Shown: piece after piece, positions 41,026 through 49,129 of the stretch
How the letters are laid out: each line of letters begins with the position of its first letter
Numbering within the stretch: position 1 is the first letter of the stretch
NCBI RefSeq assembly: GCF_020859565.1
Contig: NZ_JAJHUO010000002.1
Location: forward strand, 124,001-188,000
From: Saccharothrix luteola
GTDB taxonomy: Bacteria; Actinomycetota; Actinomycetes; Mycobacteriales; Pseudonocardiaceae
Direction: 5' to 3'
DNA: 64,000 nucleotides
Notes under the pieces: generated by a model
Seen by the model: the letters and a program-made list of their open reading frames with translations, nothing else
Databases searched by the model: none
What the model was told of the DNA's origin: nothing
Translations under genes and position numbers: made by a program

Positions 41026-41912
41026 CCGCCGCCCACCCGGTCCGACGTCGCGGCGACCTGCGGGTGGCCCTGCTGTTCCTGCTGCCCGCCGGGTTCGGCT
41101 TCGTCCTGTTCTACGCCTGGCCCGCGGTGCAGACGTTCTACCTGAGCTTCACCGACTACAGCCTGCTGGCCGCACCGAACTGGGTGGGCGCGCAGAACTA
41201 CCGCGACGCGCTCGGCGACGCCAGGTTCGGCAACGCCCTGCTGGTCACGGTCGAGTACGTCGTGGTCAACATCGGCGTGCAGACCGTCGTGGCGCTGCTC
41301 ATCGCGGTCCTGATGCACCGGTTGACCAAGTCGTCCTTCGTCCGGGGCCTGCTGTTGCTGCCCTACCTGATCGCCAACGTCGTGGTGGCGCTGGTCTGGT
41401 ACAACATGCTCGACGCCCAGCTCGGCATCGTGAACGCGCTGCTGTCGTGGGTCGGGATCGACCCGGTGGCGTTCTTCGGCGAGACCTCCACGGCCATCCC
41501 GACCATCGCCCTGGTCAACGTGTGGCGGCACATGGGCTACACGGCACTGCTGATCTTCGCCGGGCTCCAGGCCATCCCGAGGTCGGTGTACGAGGCCGCG
41601 GCGATCGACGGCGCGTCGGAGTGGCGGGTCTTCCGCAGCGTCACGCTGCCGCTGCTGCGGCCGGTGCTGGCGATGGTGCTCGTGCTGACCATGATCGGGT
41701 CGTTCCAGATCTTCGACACCGTCGCGGTCACCACGCGCGGCGGCCCGGTCGACGCCACGCGCGTCATCTACTTCTACATCTACGAGAAGGCGTTCCAGCA
41801 GTTCGACTTCGGCTACGCGGCGGCCCTCTCGGTCGTGTTGTTCGCGATCCTCGCGGGCTTGGCGGTGGCGCAGCTGCGCCTGCTGCGCGCGGGCAGCTCG
41901 GACCTGGACTGA
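41022..41912 (+). CDS. Sugar ABC transporter permease, MalF/UgpA type
   Basis: This 296-residue permease has six transmembrane helices and the EAA loop (VYEAAAIDGASEWRVFRSVT). It overlaps the alpha-galactosidase gene and is followed by its partner permease, so it is part of a CUT1-type importer. No ATPase gene lies in this operon. As is usual in actinomycetes, a shared MsiK-like ATPase elsewhere is the probable energiser. Confidence 0.9.
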   Translation: MTAAHPVRRRGDLRVALLFLLPAGFGFVLFYAWPAVQTFYLSFTDYSLLAAPNWVGAQNYRDALGDARFGNALLVTVEYVVVNIGVQTVVALLIAVLMHRLTKSSFVRGLLLLPYLIANVVVALVWYNMLDAQLGIVNALLSWVGIDPVAFFGETSTAIPTIALVNVWRHMGYTALLIFAGLQAIPRSVYEAAAIDGASEWRVFRSVTLPLLRPVLAMVLVLTMIGSFQIFDTVAVTTRGGPVDATRVIYFYIYEKAFQQFDFGYAAALSVVLFAILAGLAVAQLRLLRAGSSDLD

Positions 41913-41923
41913 AGGAGCCGGTG

Positions 41924-42814
41924 ATGACCTCGACCACGATCGGCCCGAAGTGGCGGCGTGCGCTCGGCTGGGCGGTGCTGGCCCTGCTGGTGCTGGTCAC
42001 GCTGTTCCCGTTCTACTGGATGCTGCGCGTCTCCCTGTCCGACAACCGGGCGCTGGCGGCCAACGCCGACTCGCTGCTGCCCGCGGGGTTCACGCTGGGC
42101 GCGTTCGAGCGCGTGCTCGGCCTGGCCTCGCTGGAGCAGGCCCGTGCCCAGGGCGGCTCCGGCGCGTCGATCGACTTCGGGCGCTTCCTCCTGAACTCGG
42201 TGCTCACGTCGACGATCATCACCGCCGGTCAGGTGCTGTTCAGCTCGATGGCCGCCTACGCGTTCGCGCGGCTGCGCTGGCCCGGGCGCGACGCGGTGTT
42301 CTTCGTCTTCCTCACCGCGCTGATGATCCCGCCGATCTTCACCGCGCTGCCCAACTTCGTGCTCATGCGCGACCTGAAGCTGCTCAACACCTACGCGGCG
42401 ATCGTGCTGCCGTTCTTCTTCATGACGCCGTTCGCGGTGTTCTTCATGCGCCAGTTCATGTTGGGCATCAGCCGCGAGGTCGAGGAGGCGGCGCGCATCG
42501 ACGGCGCCGGGCACCCGAGGATCTTCTTCCGGATCATCCTGCCGATGAGCCGGGCACCGTTGGCGACGCTGGCGCTGCTGGCCTACGTCACCGCGTGGAA
42601 CGAGTACTTCTGGCCGCTGCTGGTCGGCCAGGGTGAGGGCGTGCGCGTCCTCACGGTGGCGCTGGGCGTGTTCCGCTCCCAGACCCCGCAGGGCAGTCCC
42701 GACTGGGCCGGCCTCATGGCCGCCACCCTGCTCGCGGCGCTGCCGGTCATCGCGCTGTTCGCCGCCTTCGGGCGGCGGATCGTCGACTCCATCCAGTTCT
42801 CCGGCATCAAGTAG
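41924..42814 (+). CDS. Sugar ABC transporter permease, MalG/UgpE type
   Basis: This 296-residue permease starts at ATG 41924 behind AAGGAG (41912-41917). It has the MalG-type EAA loop (EVEEAARIDGAGHPRIFFRI) and the C-terminal RRIVDSIQFSGIK typical of CUT1 permeases. The region near FERVLGLASLEQARAQGG is a periplasmic loop. It forms the channel with the MalF-type subunit. Confidence 0.92.
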   Translation: MTSTTIGPKWRRALGWAVLALLVLVTLFPFYWMLRVSLSDNRALAANADSLLPAGFTLGAFERVLGLASLEQARAQGGSGASIDFGRFLLNSVLTSTIITAGQVLFSSMAAYAFARLRWPGRDAVFFVFLTALMIPPIFTALPNFVLMRDLKLLNTYAAIVLPFFFMTPFAVFFMRQFMLGISREVEEAARIDGAGHPRIFFRIILPMSRAPLATLALLAYVTAWNEYFWPLLVGQGEGVRVLTVALGVFRSQTPQGSPDWAGLMAATLLAALPVIALFAAFGRRIVDSIQFSGIK

Positions 42815-42850
42815 CCGTCCGGACACGGGTGGGACAAAGGAGTTTTCACC

Positions 42851-44197
42851 GTGCACAACAAGTTGTCCAAGCCGGCCGCGCTGGTCGCCGCCGTCTCGTT
42901 GGCGCTCGCCGGCTGCGCCGGGGCGCCGAGCGGCGGCAGCGGCTCCGACGAGATCACCTACTGGCTGTGGGACGCCAACCAGCTGCCCGCCTACCAGGCG
43001 TGCGCCACGTCCTTCCAGCAGGCCAACCCGGGCACCACCGTGAAGATCGAGCAGTTCGGGTGGGCCGACTACTGGAACAAGCTGACCACCGACCTCGTGG
43101 CGGGCACCGCCCCGGACGTGTTCACCAACCACCTCAACTACTTCCCGACCTACGCGGCCAAGAACCAGCTGCTGCCGCTGGACGAGTTCGTCTCCCGCGA
43201 CGGCGTGCCCACCGACGTCTACCCCGAGGGCTTGGCCGACCTGTGGACCGCCCAGGACGGCAAGCGCTACGGCCTGCCCAAGGACTTCGACACCGTCGCG
43301 CTGTTCTACAACAAGAAGATGCTCGCCGAGGCGGGCGTCGCCGAGTCCGACCTGGCGAACCTCACCTGGAACCCCCAGGACGGCGGCAGCTACGAGAAGC
43401 TCATCGCCCGGCTCACCGTCGACGCCAACGGCGTGCGCGGTGACCAGCCCGGTTTCGACAAGTCCAAGGTGGCCGTCCACGGCCTCGGTCTGGACGAGAA
43501 CAACGGCGCCGGCGTCGGCCAGCAGATGTGGAGCATGTATGCGCTGAGCACCGGCTGGACCTACACCGACAAGAACCCGTGGGGCAGCCGCTTCAACTAC
43601 GACGACCCCCGCTTCCAGCAGACCATGGGCTGGTTCCGGGGGCTGATCGACAAGGGGTACCTGCCCAGCCTGGCCATCGCCCGCTCCGGCACCAGCGTCA
43701 ACGACGGCTTCGGCGCGGGAAAGTACGCGCTGAGCACCAACGGCTCCTGGATGATCAACAGCTACTTCGGCTACGACGGCGTCGAAGTCGGCGTCGCACC
43801 CACGCCGACCGGCCCGTCCGGCAAGCGCGCCACCATCTTCAACGGCCTGGCCGACTCCGTCTACACCGGCACCGACAACCGCGAGGGCGCCTGGAAGTGG
43901 GTCAAGCACCTCGCCTCGGCCGAGTGCCAGCAGGCGGTGGGCGAGAAGGCCGTGGTGTTCCCCGCCCTGCCCGAGGCCCTCGCCGTGGCCGAGCGGGCGT
44001 TCGCCGCCAAGGGCGTGGACGTCACCGCCTTCACCAAGCCCCTCGACGAGGGTGCCACCCACCTGTTCCCGATCACCGACCACGCCCCGGAGATCTCCGC
44101 CGTGATGGGGCCCGCCATCGACGCCGTGCTGTCCTCCCAAGCCGACCCCGGCTCGTTGACCCAGGCCAACGAGCAGGTCAACGCCCTGTTCCGGTAA
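42851..44197 (+). CDS. Sugar ABC transporter substrate-binding lipoprotein (CUT1 family)
   Basis: This 448-residue protein has lipobox LAGC with Cys22 and a MalE/UgpB-like fold (ITYWLWDANQLPAYQACATS, GTAPDVFTN, LPKDFDTVALFYNKKML, STNGSWMINSYF). It should bind an oligosaccharide outside the cell for the two permeases. The alpha-galactosidase encoded upstream suggests a galactoside such as melibiose, raffinose or a glycoprotein-derived galactosyl unit. The start is GTG. Confidence 0.9.
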   Translation: MHNKLSKPAALVAAVSLALAGCAGAPSGGSGSDEITYWLWDANQLPAYQACATSFQQANPGTTVKIEQFGWADYWNKLTTDLVAGTAPDVFTNHLNYFPTYAAKNQLLPLDEFVSRDGVPTDVYPEGLADLWTAQDGKRYGLPKDFDTVALFYNKKMLAEAGVAESDLANLTWNPQDGGSYEKLIARLTVDANGVRGDQPGFDKSKVAVHGLGLDENNGAGVGQQMWSMYALSTGWTYTDKNPWGSRFNYDDPRFQQTMGWFRGLIDKGYLPSLAIARSGTSVNDGFGAGKYALSTNGSWMINSYFGYDGVEVGVAPTPTGPSGKRATIFNGLADSVYTGTDNREGAWKWVKHLASAECQQAVGEKAVVFPALPEALAVAERAFAAKGVDVTAFTKPLDEGATHLFPITDHAPEISAVMGPAIDAVLSSQADPGSLTQANEQVNALFR

Positions 44198-44229
44198 CCA
44201 CCACCCCCGGTAAACCCTGTGGAGCAACG

Positions 44230-46836
44230 ATGCGACACCGACCGGCAAGATCCCGAATCCCCGTTGGCGCGGTAGCCGCCGCGCTGCTGGTGGCAACCCT
44301 GTCACCGGCGGCCCCGGCCGCCTCCGCCCAACCCGAACCCGCCGCCGCCGAGACCCTGAGCGTGGACCTCGCCGCCTCCACCGGGGCGTTCCGCGGCTGT
44401 GCCACCGGCATCCTCTACGGCCTGGGCGACCCCGGCGTGCCCGCCCACGACCTCATCGCCGGCATGAAGCCCTGCAGCGTCGCCCAGAAGCCACCGGACG
44501 GCGAGCAGCACCCCAACGGCGACGCGCTCGTCGTGGCCGACGACCTCTTCACCTCCGGCGGCGCCGACGTCTACATCAACTCGCAGGACATCTACAGCGC
44601 CTGGCCCTACCAGGACCTGGGCATCGACGACTACATCGCCCGGTTGCGGCCCCAGTTGGAGAAGGTCGCCGCACGGCCGGACCGCGACCGGTTCGTCTGG
44701 ACGATCTTCAACGAGCCGGACTGGATCTGGTACGGCGACTGGGCCACCAAGAAGGACAAGTTCCTCGCCGACTGGACCAAGGTCTACCGGACCGTCAAGT
44801 CCGTGCTGCCCGACGCGCGCATCGACGGGCCGGGCGAGGCCAGTTACAACCCGGGCCGGTTGCGCGACTTCCTCACCTACGCCAAGGCGAACGACGTCCT
44901 GCCCGACATCATCACGTGGCACGAGCTCAGCCCGGACTCGCTGAACCACTACCGCGCCCACCACGAGGACTACCGCGCCATCGAGAAGTCGCTGGGCATC
45001 GGTCCCCTCCCGATCAACATCACCGAGTACGCCAACCGCCGCGACACCTCCGTGCCCGGTCAGATGATCCAGTGGCTCACCATGCTGGAGGACACCAAGG
45101 TCGAAGGGCAGATGGCGTACTGGACGCTCGCCGGCAACCTGAGCGACCACGCCGTGCGCACGTCCCGCGCCAACGGAGGCTGGTGGCTGACCAAGTGGTA
45201 CGCCGACCTGTCCGGCGACACCGTCCGCGTCACCCCGCCCAAGCCCAGCTCCCGTGACACCCTCCAGGGCCTGGCCACGCTCGACCGCGCCGACGCCAAG
45301 GCGACCGTCCTGCTCGGCGGCACCGCCAACGCGGTCGACGTCGCCGTCACCGGCCTGGACCGCAAGACCTTCGGCGGGCACGTGGACGTGCGCGTGTCCA
45401 AGACCACCTGGTCCGGCTACGAGGGCGACGCCGGTCAGCCCCCGGTGGTGGCCGCCGCACGCGTCCGGGTCACCGACGGCAAGATCACCGTCAACGTGCC
45501 CGGCGGCGACCCGCTCGCCGCCTACCAGGTGATCGTGACCCCGGCCGGGCTCGCCTCCGCCCCGGTCGCGAACGCGCCGTGGACCGCCCGCCACGAGGCC
45601 GAGTCCGGCCTGGTGGAGAACGCCAGGGTCGTCGACCAGTCGGACCCGTCGGGCTGGCGGTACACCACGTCCGGCGGCAAGGACATCGGCTACATGAACA
45701 ACGCCGGCTCCCGCGTCACCGTCGACGTCGACGTCCCGCGCACCGGCGCCTACCGGCTCGGCGTGCTGTACGGCACCGGCGGGTTCGTCGGCAGGCAGGC
45801 CCTCTACGTCGACGACGCCCACCACGCCACCCTCACCTTCCCCGCCACGCTGAACTGGCAGTACCGCGGCAGGCTCGACACGCCGGTCCAGCTCACCGCC
45901 GGCCGCCACCGCCTCTCCCTGCGCACCACCGACCCGACGGGCTTCCTCGGCCGGCCGGGCGACATCGCGCTGGACCGCATCGACCTCACCGAGATCACCG
46001 GCCCGGAGACGAGCACCTACCAGCTGACCGACTCGCGCCGCACCGGCGGCTCGGTCGACCGCGGGGTCCGGGCACTGCGGGCGCTCGTGCCCAACGCCGT
46101 GGTCCTGGGGTCGGGCGACACCGTGACCACCTACGTCTCGGCCGCGGAGGACGGCTACTACGGGCTGTCCACCACGTGGTTCGGCGCCGGCCACGGCAAG
46201 CTGGGCCTGACCCTGTCCGACCGGCGCGTCACCGGCGGCGACCTGACCGCCGACCGCGCGGGCGCGTGGACGGGCCGGGTGACCGCGCACCTCAAGGCAG
46301 GCGTCACCGAGGTCGTGCTCTCCAACGAGGGCCGCACCCCGCTGGTCCTGGGCACCCTCACCCAGGTCCGCGACACCGCCGCCGACCGGCACGCGGTGCG
46401 GGTCGAGGCGGAGAGCGGGCAGCTGGGCGGGGGAGCGGCGATCACCTCCGGCCCGTGGGCCTCCGGCGGTTCCTACGTCGGCGGGCTCGGCAACGGCGGC
46501 ACCCTGACCGTGCCCCGACCGGCCGCGGTCGGCAAGGCGGGCCGGCACAACCTGACGGTGGCCTACGCCCAAGCCGAGAAGAACACCGGCCACCCCTACA
46601 ACACCGACGCGGTCACCAGGTTCCTCGACACCACCGAGGCCGGTGGCGGCACGACCCGTGCGCCGTACCGCCACAACTACACCTGGGACGGCTTCTGGCC
46701 GGAGACCTCACCGCTCGACCTGACCACCGCGGGCGGCGCGCTGACCCTGGGCAACGCCACCGGTGCGGGTCCGAACGTCGACTGGGTCCAACTCGCCCCG
46801 CTCGTCGTGGCGAACTCGGTCACCCGTCGGTCCTGA
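44230..46836 (+). CDS. Secreted GH-A-clan glycoside hydrolase (GH39-like) with carbohydrate-binding modules
   Basis: This 868-residue protein has a signal peptide (cut near ASAQ, residue 34) and a TIM-barrel domain to about residue 335. The acid/base Glu162 is in TIFNEPDW and the nucleophile Glu266 in INITEYANR, the clan GH-A arrangement closest to GH39. A beta-sandwich follows. Two CBM6/35-like modules are visible (HEAESG at about 453-585 and VEAESG at about 718-865), with another beta-region between. Substrate is unknown. Its place after the galactoside importer suggests it releases the imported oligosaccharide from a plant or microbial polysaccharide. A hairpin terminator follows. Confidence 0.72.
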   Translation: MRHRPARSRIPVGAVAAALLVATLSPAAPAASAQPEPAAAETLSVDLAASTGAFRGCATGILYGLGDPGVPAHDLIAGMKPCSVAQKPPDGEQHPNGDALVVADDLFTSGGADVYINSQDIYSAWPYQDLGIDDYIARLRPQLEKVAARPDRDRFVWTIFNEPDWIWYGDWATKKDKFLADWTKVYRTVKSVLPDARIDGPGEASYNPGRLRDFLTYAKANDVLPDIITWHELSPDSLNHYRAHHEDYRAIEKSLGIGPLPINITEYANRRDTSVPGQMIQWLTMLEDTKVEGQMAYWTLAGNLSDHAVRTSRANGGWWLTKWYADLSGDTVRVTPPKPSSRDTLQGLATLDRADAKATVLLGGTANAVDVAVTGLDRKTFGGHVDVRVSKTTWSGYEGDAGQPPVVAAARVRVTDGKITVNVPGGDPLAAYQVIVTPAGLASAPVANAPWTARHEAESGLVENARVVDQSDPSGWRYTTSGGKDIGYMNNAGSRVTVDVDVPRTGAYRLGVLYGTGGFVGRQALYVDDAHHATLTFPATLNWQYRGRLDTPVQLTAGRHRLSLRTTDPTGFLGRPGDIALDRIDLTEITGPETSTYQLTDSRRTGGSVDRGVRALRALVPNAVVLGSGDTVTTYVSAAEDGYYGLSTTWFGAGHGKLGLTLSDRRVTGGDLTADRAGAWTGRVTAHLKAGVTEVVLSNEGRTPLVLGTLTQVRDTAADRHAVRVEAESGQLGGGAAITSGPWASGGSYVGGLGNGGTLTVPRPAAVGKAGRHNLTVAYAQAEKNTGHPYNTDAVTRFLDTTEAGGGTTRAPYRHNYTWDGFWPETSPLDLTTAGGALTLGNATGAGPNVDWVQLAPLVVANSVTRRS

Positions 46837-46844
46837 TCCCGTGA

Positions 46845-46874
46845 GGCCCGGCCGGGTGAGGACCCGGTCGGGCC
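46845..46874 (+). terminator. Hairpin terminator of the alpha-galactosidase operon
   Basis: Arms of 13 bp (46845-46857 and 46862-46874), with one G-U-type mismatch, flank a GAGG loop, starting eight bases after the stop codon. No T-tract. Confidence 0.75.
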
Positions 46875-47043
46875 ACCGGAATTCCGCGGTCCGGTCACGG
46901 CGGCGACACCGCGGACAACGAAAATTGCGGCTCCGCCGCTCGCGACACCCACGGAAAGTGTCCTGGCATTTCACCTCTTCGGCGCGGTGGCGCGGAGTTA
47001 GAGTGGCGATTCATCTGCCGTTCCGGTTCGCGGAGGCGCTTCG

Positions 47044-47610
47044 ATGGGTACCGGTGGGATCAGGAATTCTTGGTCGAACCTGCGGCGGGCCGTCGCGGGC
47101 GTCGTCGTCGCGGTGACGGCCGCGACCGCGCTGGTGGCCGTCGCACCTACGGCCCAGGCGGCGGGCGCCGAGCTGCTGTCGTGCGTGGGCAGCGGCGCCA
47201 ACACCTACCAGCCCGGCGTGACCGCGCAGATCAGGCCCGTCACGATCACCTCGCGCGCGGACTACGGCCCGTGCGTGTCCAGCGGGTCGCCGGCGATCAC
47301 GTCCGGCGGGTACGACGTCGTCGTGACCGGGCTGATCTCCTGCCTGGCCGGGAGCGTCTCGATCATGGTGACCATCACCTGGAACACCGGCGAGACCACC
47401 ACCGTGGCCGCGGCCGGCGTGGTGGTGCTGCGTCCGGCCAACGAGACCGTCGTCGTGTACCAGGGCAGGGTGACCGCGGGCCGGTTCACGGGAGCCCTGG
47501 TCGTCATGAACGCGGTGGTGCTCAACACCACGCCGCAGCAGTGCTTGACGCCGGAAGGCGTCACCAGTTCCGGCGGCCCCGCCGACATCGTCATCACCCA
47601 ATTGGCCTGA
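47044..47610 (+). CDS. Secreted hypothetical protein
   Basis: This 188-residue protein has a long signal peptide with a hydrophobic core (AVAGVVVAVTAATALVAVA), cut near AQA-AG (about residue 40). The mature part is beta-rich, Thr/Val-rich and carries four cysteines (LLSCVG, YGPCVS, LISCLA, PQQCLT), probably two disulfides. I do not recognise the family; it resembles small secreted beta proteins common in actinomycetes. It is monocistronic, ending before two hairpins. Confidence 0.72.
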   Translation: MGTGGIRNSWSNLRRAVAGVVVAVTAATALVAVAPTAQAAGAELLSCVGSGANTYQPGVTAQIRPVTITSRADYGPCVSSGSPAITSGGYDVVVTGLISCLAGSVSIMVTITWNTGETTTVAAAGVVVLRPANETVVVYQGRVTAGRFTGALVVMNAVVLNTTPQQCLTPEGVTSSGGPADIVITQLA

Positions 47611-47727
47611 CGCGGTCTTCTCCCACGCGGAGGACGCGACGGGAATTCGGTGGGAACCGCCGGTTCCTGATAACCGCTCGAGAACAATGACGACCGCCGA
47701 TCGTCATGCGGAAATACGCGACCTGTC

Positions 47728-47745
47728 CCGGGGGAGGTCCCCCGG
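47728..47745 (+). terminator. Hairpin after the secreted hypothetical gene
   Basis: CCGGGGGA and TCCCCCGG form an 8-bp arm pair around two bases (or six bp around AGGT). It lies 118 bp after the secreted-protein stop and just before the MarR terminator, between convergent genes. Confidence 0.45.
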
Positions 47746-47757
47746 TGGGTGACCGCC

Positions 47758-47795
47758 GCCCCCTCACCGACGTCAGCCGTCGCCGGTGAGGGGGC
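47758..47795 (-). terminator. Hairpin overlapping the 3' end of the MarR gene
   Basis: Twelve-bp arms GCCCCCTCACCG (47758-47769) and CGGTGAGGGGGC (47784-47795) flank a 14-base loop. The stem includes the last MarR codons and the stop, a compact terminator seen in dense actinomycete genomes. It can act in either direction. Confidence 0.6.
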
Positions 47796-48225
47796 GCATC
47801 AGCGCGGTCAGGGCCTCGTCGAGCCGGCCGGCCAGGGCCGGGCCGGTGGTGGCGACCAGGCGGGCGTCCACGGTGGCGGCGAAGGCGGTGGCTTCGGCGA
47901 GGACCCGGGTGCCGCCCTCGGTGACGGTGAGGATGTGCCGTCGCCGGTTGATCGGGTCCCGCCTGCGCCGGAGCAGTTCGCGCTGCTCCAGGTGATCGAC
48001 CAGGCGCACGACCATGCCGGGCGTGACCTGCATGAGCGTGGCGACGTCGTCCTGCGTGCGGGCCAGCCCGCGGTCGACGACGTCGAGCACACCGAGCTGC
48101 TTCGGCGTCAGCCCCGCCTCCTTGAGGTGCAGCGCGAACTCCTTCTGCACGACCGCTCCGAGCACGGTCAGCCGAAAGGCCACCGAGTCGGAGAGTCGCC
48201 CTTCCGGGTGCGTTGTCGCTTCCAT
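47773..48225 (-). CDS. MarR family transcriptional regulator
   Basis: This 150-residue protein has the MarR winged helix (LTPKQLGVLDVVDRGLARTQ, ATLMQVTPGMVVRLVDHLEQ, wing RRRDPINRRRHILTVTEGG). ATG 48225 gives MEATTHPE; an earlier in-frame codon at 48267 would lie beyond the divergent promoter. It is divergent from two small membrane-protein genes, probably its targets, with a 13-bp palindrome between. Confidence 0.88.
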   Translation of the reverse strand: MEATTHPEGRLSDSVAFRLTVLGAVVQKEFALHLKEAGLTPKQLGVLDVVDRGLARTQDDVATLMQVTPGMVVRLVDHLEQRELLRRRRDPINRRRHILTVTEGGTRVLAEATAFAATVDARLVATTGPALAGRLDEALTALMRPLTGDG

Positions 48226-48243
48226 GTCGGTACTGTAGCATCG

Positions 48244-48256
48244 CTCAACAGTTGAG
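48244..48256. promoter_or_regulatory. Candidate MarR operator
   Basis: CTCAAC-A-GTTGAG is a perfect inverted repeat in the 57-bp space between the MarR gene and the divergent membrane-protein gene, the usual place and form of a MarR site. Confidence 0.55.
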
Positions 48257-48282
48257 TGAGTACACAATTCAGGGGTGACACA

Positions 48283-48627
48283 ATGACCGTCCTACTCGTG
48301 TTGAACACACTGGCCGCGCTGCTCAGCGTGGGGTTCGCCGCGGCGGCAGGAGCCCGGCCGGCGTCCATGAGCGGCTCCACGACCACCTCGGCCGCCGAGC
48401 GGTTCTACGCCTACATGTACGCGGCGCGCGCCGTGCCGCTCGGCCTCGTCGCCGCGGTCCTGCCCTGGTTCGAGCGGGGGAGCGGGGTCGCCTGGTTGCT
48501 CTTCGTCGCCGCCGCGATCCAGCTGATCGACGTCGGCATCGGCGTCTGGCGCAAGGAGAAGGGGCTGATGGGCGGCGGCGCGGTGCTGGCGGTGATCCAT
48601 GCGGTCGCCGGGATCGCCATCCTGTAG
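48283..48627 (+). CDS. Small integral membrane protein
   Basis: This 114-residue protein has about four hydrophobic helices (VLLVLNTLAALLSVGFAAAA, AVPLGLVAAVLPW, VAWLLFVAAAIQLIDVGIGV, AVLAVIHAVAGIAIL). It probably belongs to a DUF4267-like group, though that name is uncertain. Start ATG 48283. It is the first gene after the MarR operator and is followed by a DUF1772 protein gene; both are likely MarR-controlled. Confidence 0.7.
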   Translation: MTVLLVLNTLAALLSVGFAAAAGARPASMSGSTTTSAAERFYAYMYAARAVPLGLVAAVLPWFERGSGVAWLLFVAAAIQLIDVGIGVWRKEKGLMGGGAVLAVIHAVAGIAIL

Positions 48628-48661
48628 TGGACTGGACGGGTCCGAGAGGAAGGTGCCCGGG

Positions 48662-49126
48662 GTGAAGTCGATCTACGCGATCTCCATCGTGCTGTCGCTG
48701 CTCGCCACCGGGCTGTACGCCGGGTTGTGCTTCGGCATCGCGTTCAACCCGGGGGTCGCCTCCATGGGCCCGAGCGCCTACGTGTCGTACTGGCAGGCGG
48801 TGAACCGGGACTACGGGCGGTTCGTGCCACCGCTGTTCGTGGTGGGGATGCTGGCGTCGAGCGCGGTCGTGGTGCTCAGCTTCAGGAAGGACCCGGTCGT
48901 GCTGATCGCCGGCGTCCTCGCCGCGGTGGCGATGCTGGCGGGCATCATCCTCACGGTCACGACCCTGGTGCCGTTGAACGTCCTGGCGGACAGCTGGGTC
49001 GGCTCCATCCCGGACTCGTGGTCCGCGCACCGCGACAGCTGGCGCCGCTTCCACCTCATCAGGACGGTCGTGGCCACTGCGGGGTTCGCCGCCGCCGCCG
49101 TCGTGCCGGTGGCGCAGCTGAAGTAG
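48662..49126 (+). CDS. DUF1772 (anthrone-oxygenase-like) membrane protein
   Basis: This 154-residue protein has four transmembrane helices and the DUF1772 pattern: early LSLLATGLYAGLCFGIAF, middle VPLNVLADSW, and WRRFHLIRTVVATAGF with the conserved Trp/His/Arg segment. Some DUF1772 proteins are cofactor-free anthrone oxygenases in aromatic polyketide pathways, others are unrelated. Start GTG 48662 has AGGAAGG upstream; GTG 48653 is an alternative. It ends four bases before the AraC stop and is more likely part of the MarR unit than of the polyketide cluster. Confidence 0.72.
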   Translation: MKSIYAISIVLSLLATGLYAGLCFGIAFNPGVASMGPSAYVSYWQAVNRDYGRFVPPLFVVGMLASSAVVVLSFRKDPVVLIAGVLAAVAMLAGIILTVTTLVPLNVLADSWVGSIPDSWSAHRDSWRRFHLIRTVVATAGFAAAAVVPVAQLK

Positions 49127-49129
49127 TCC

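Noticed and set aside
41813..44305. Very long minus-strand open frame opposite the sugar transporter genes
   Set aside because: It is His/Gly/Arg-rich with no domain and mirrors clear permease and binding-protein genes on the plus strand.
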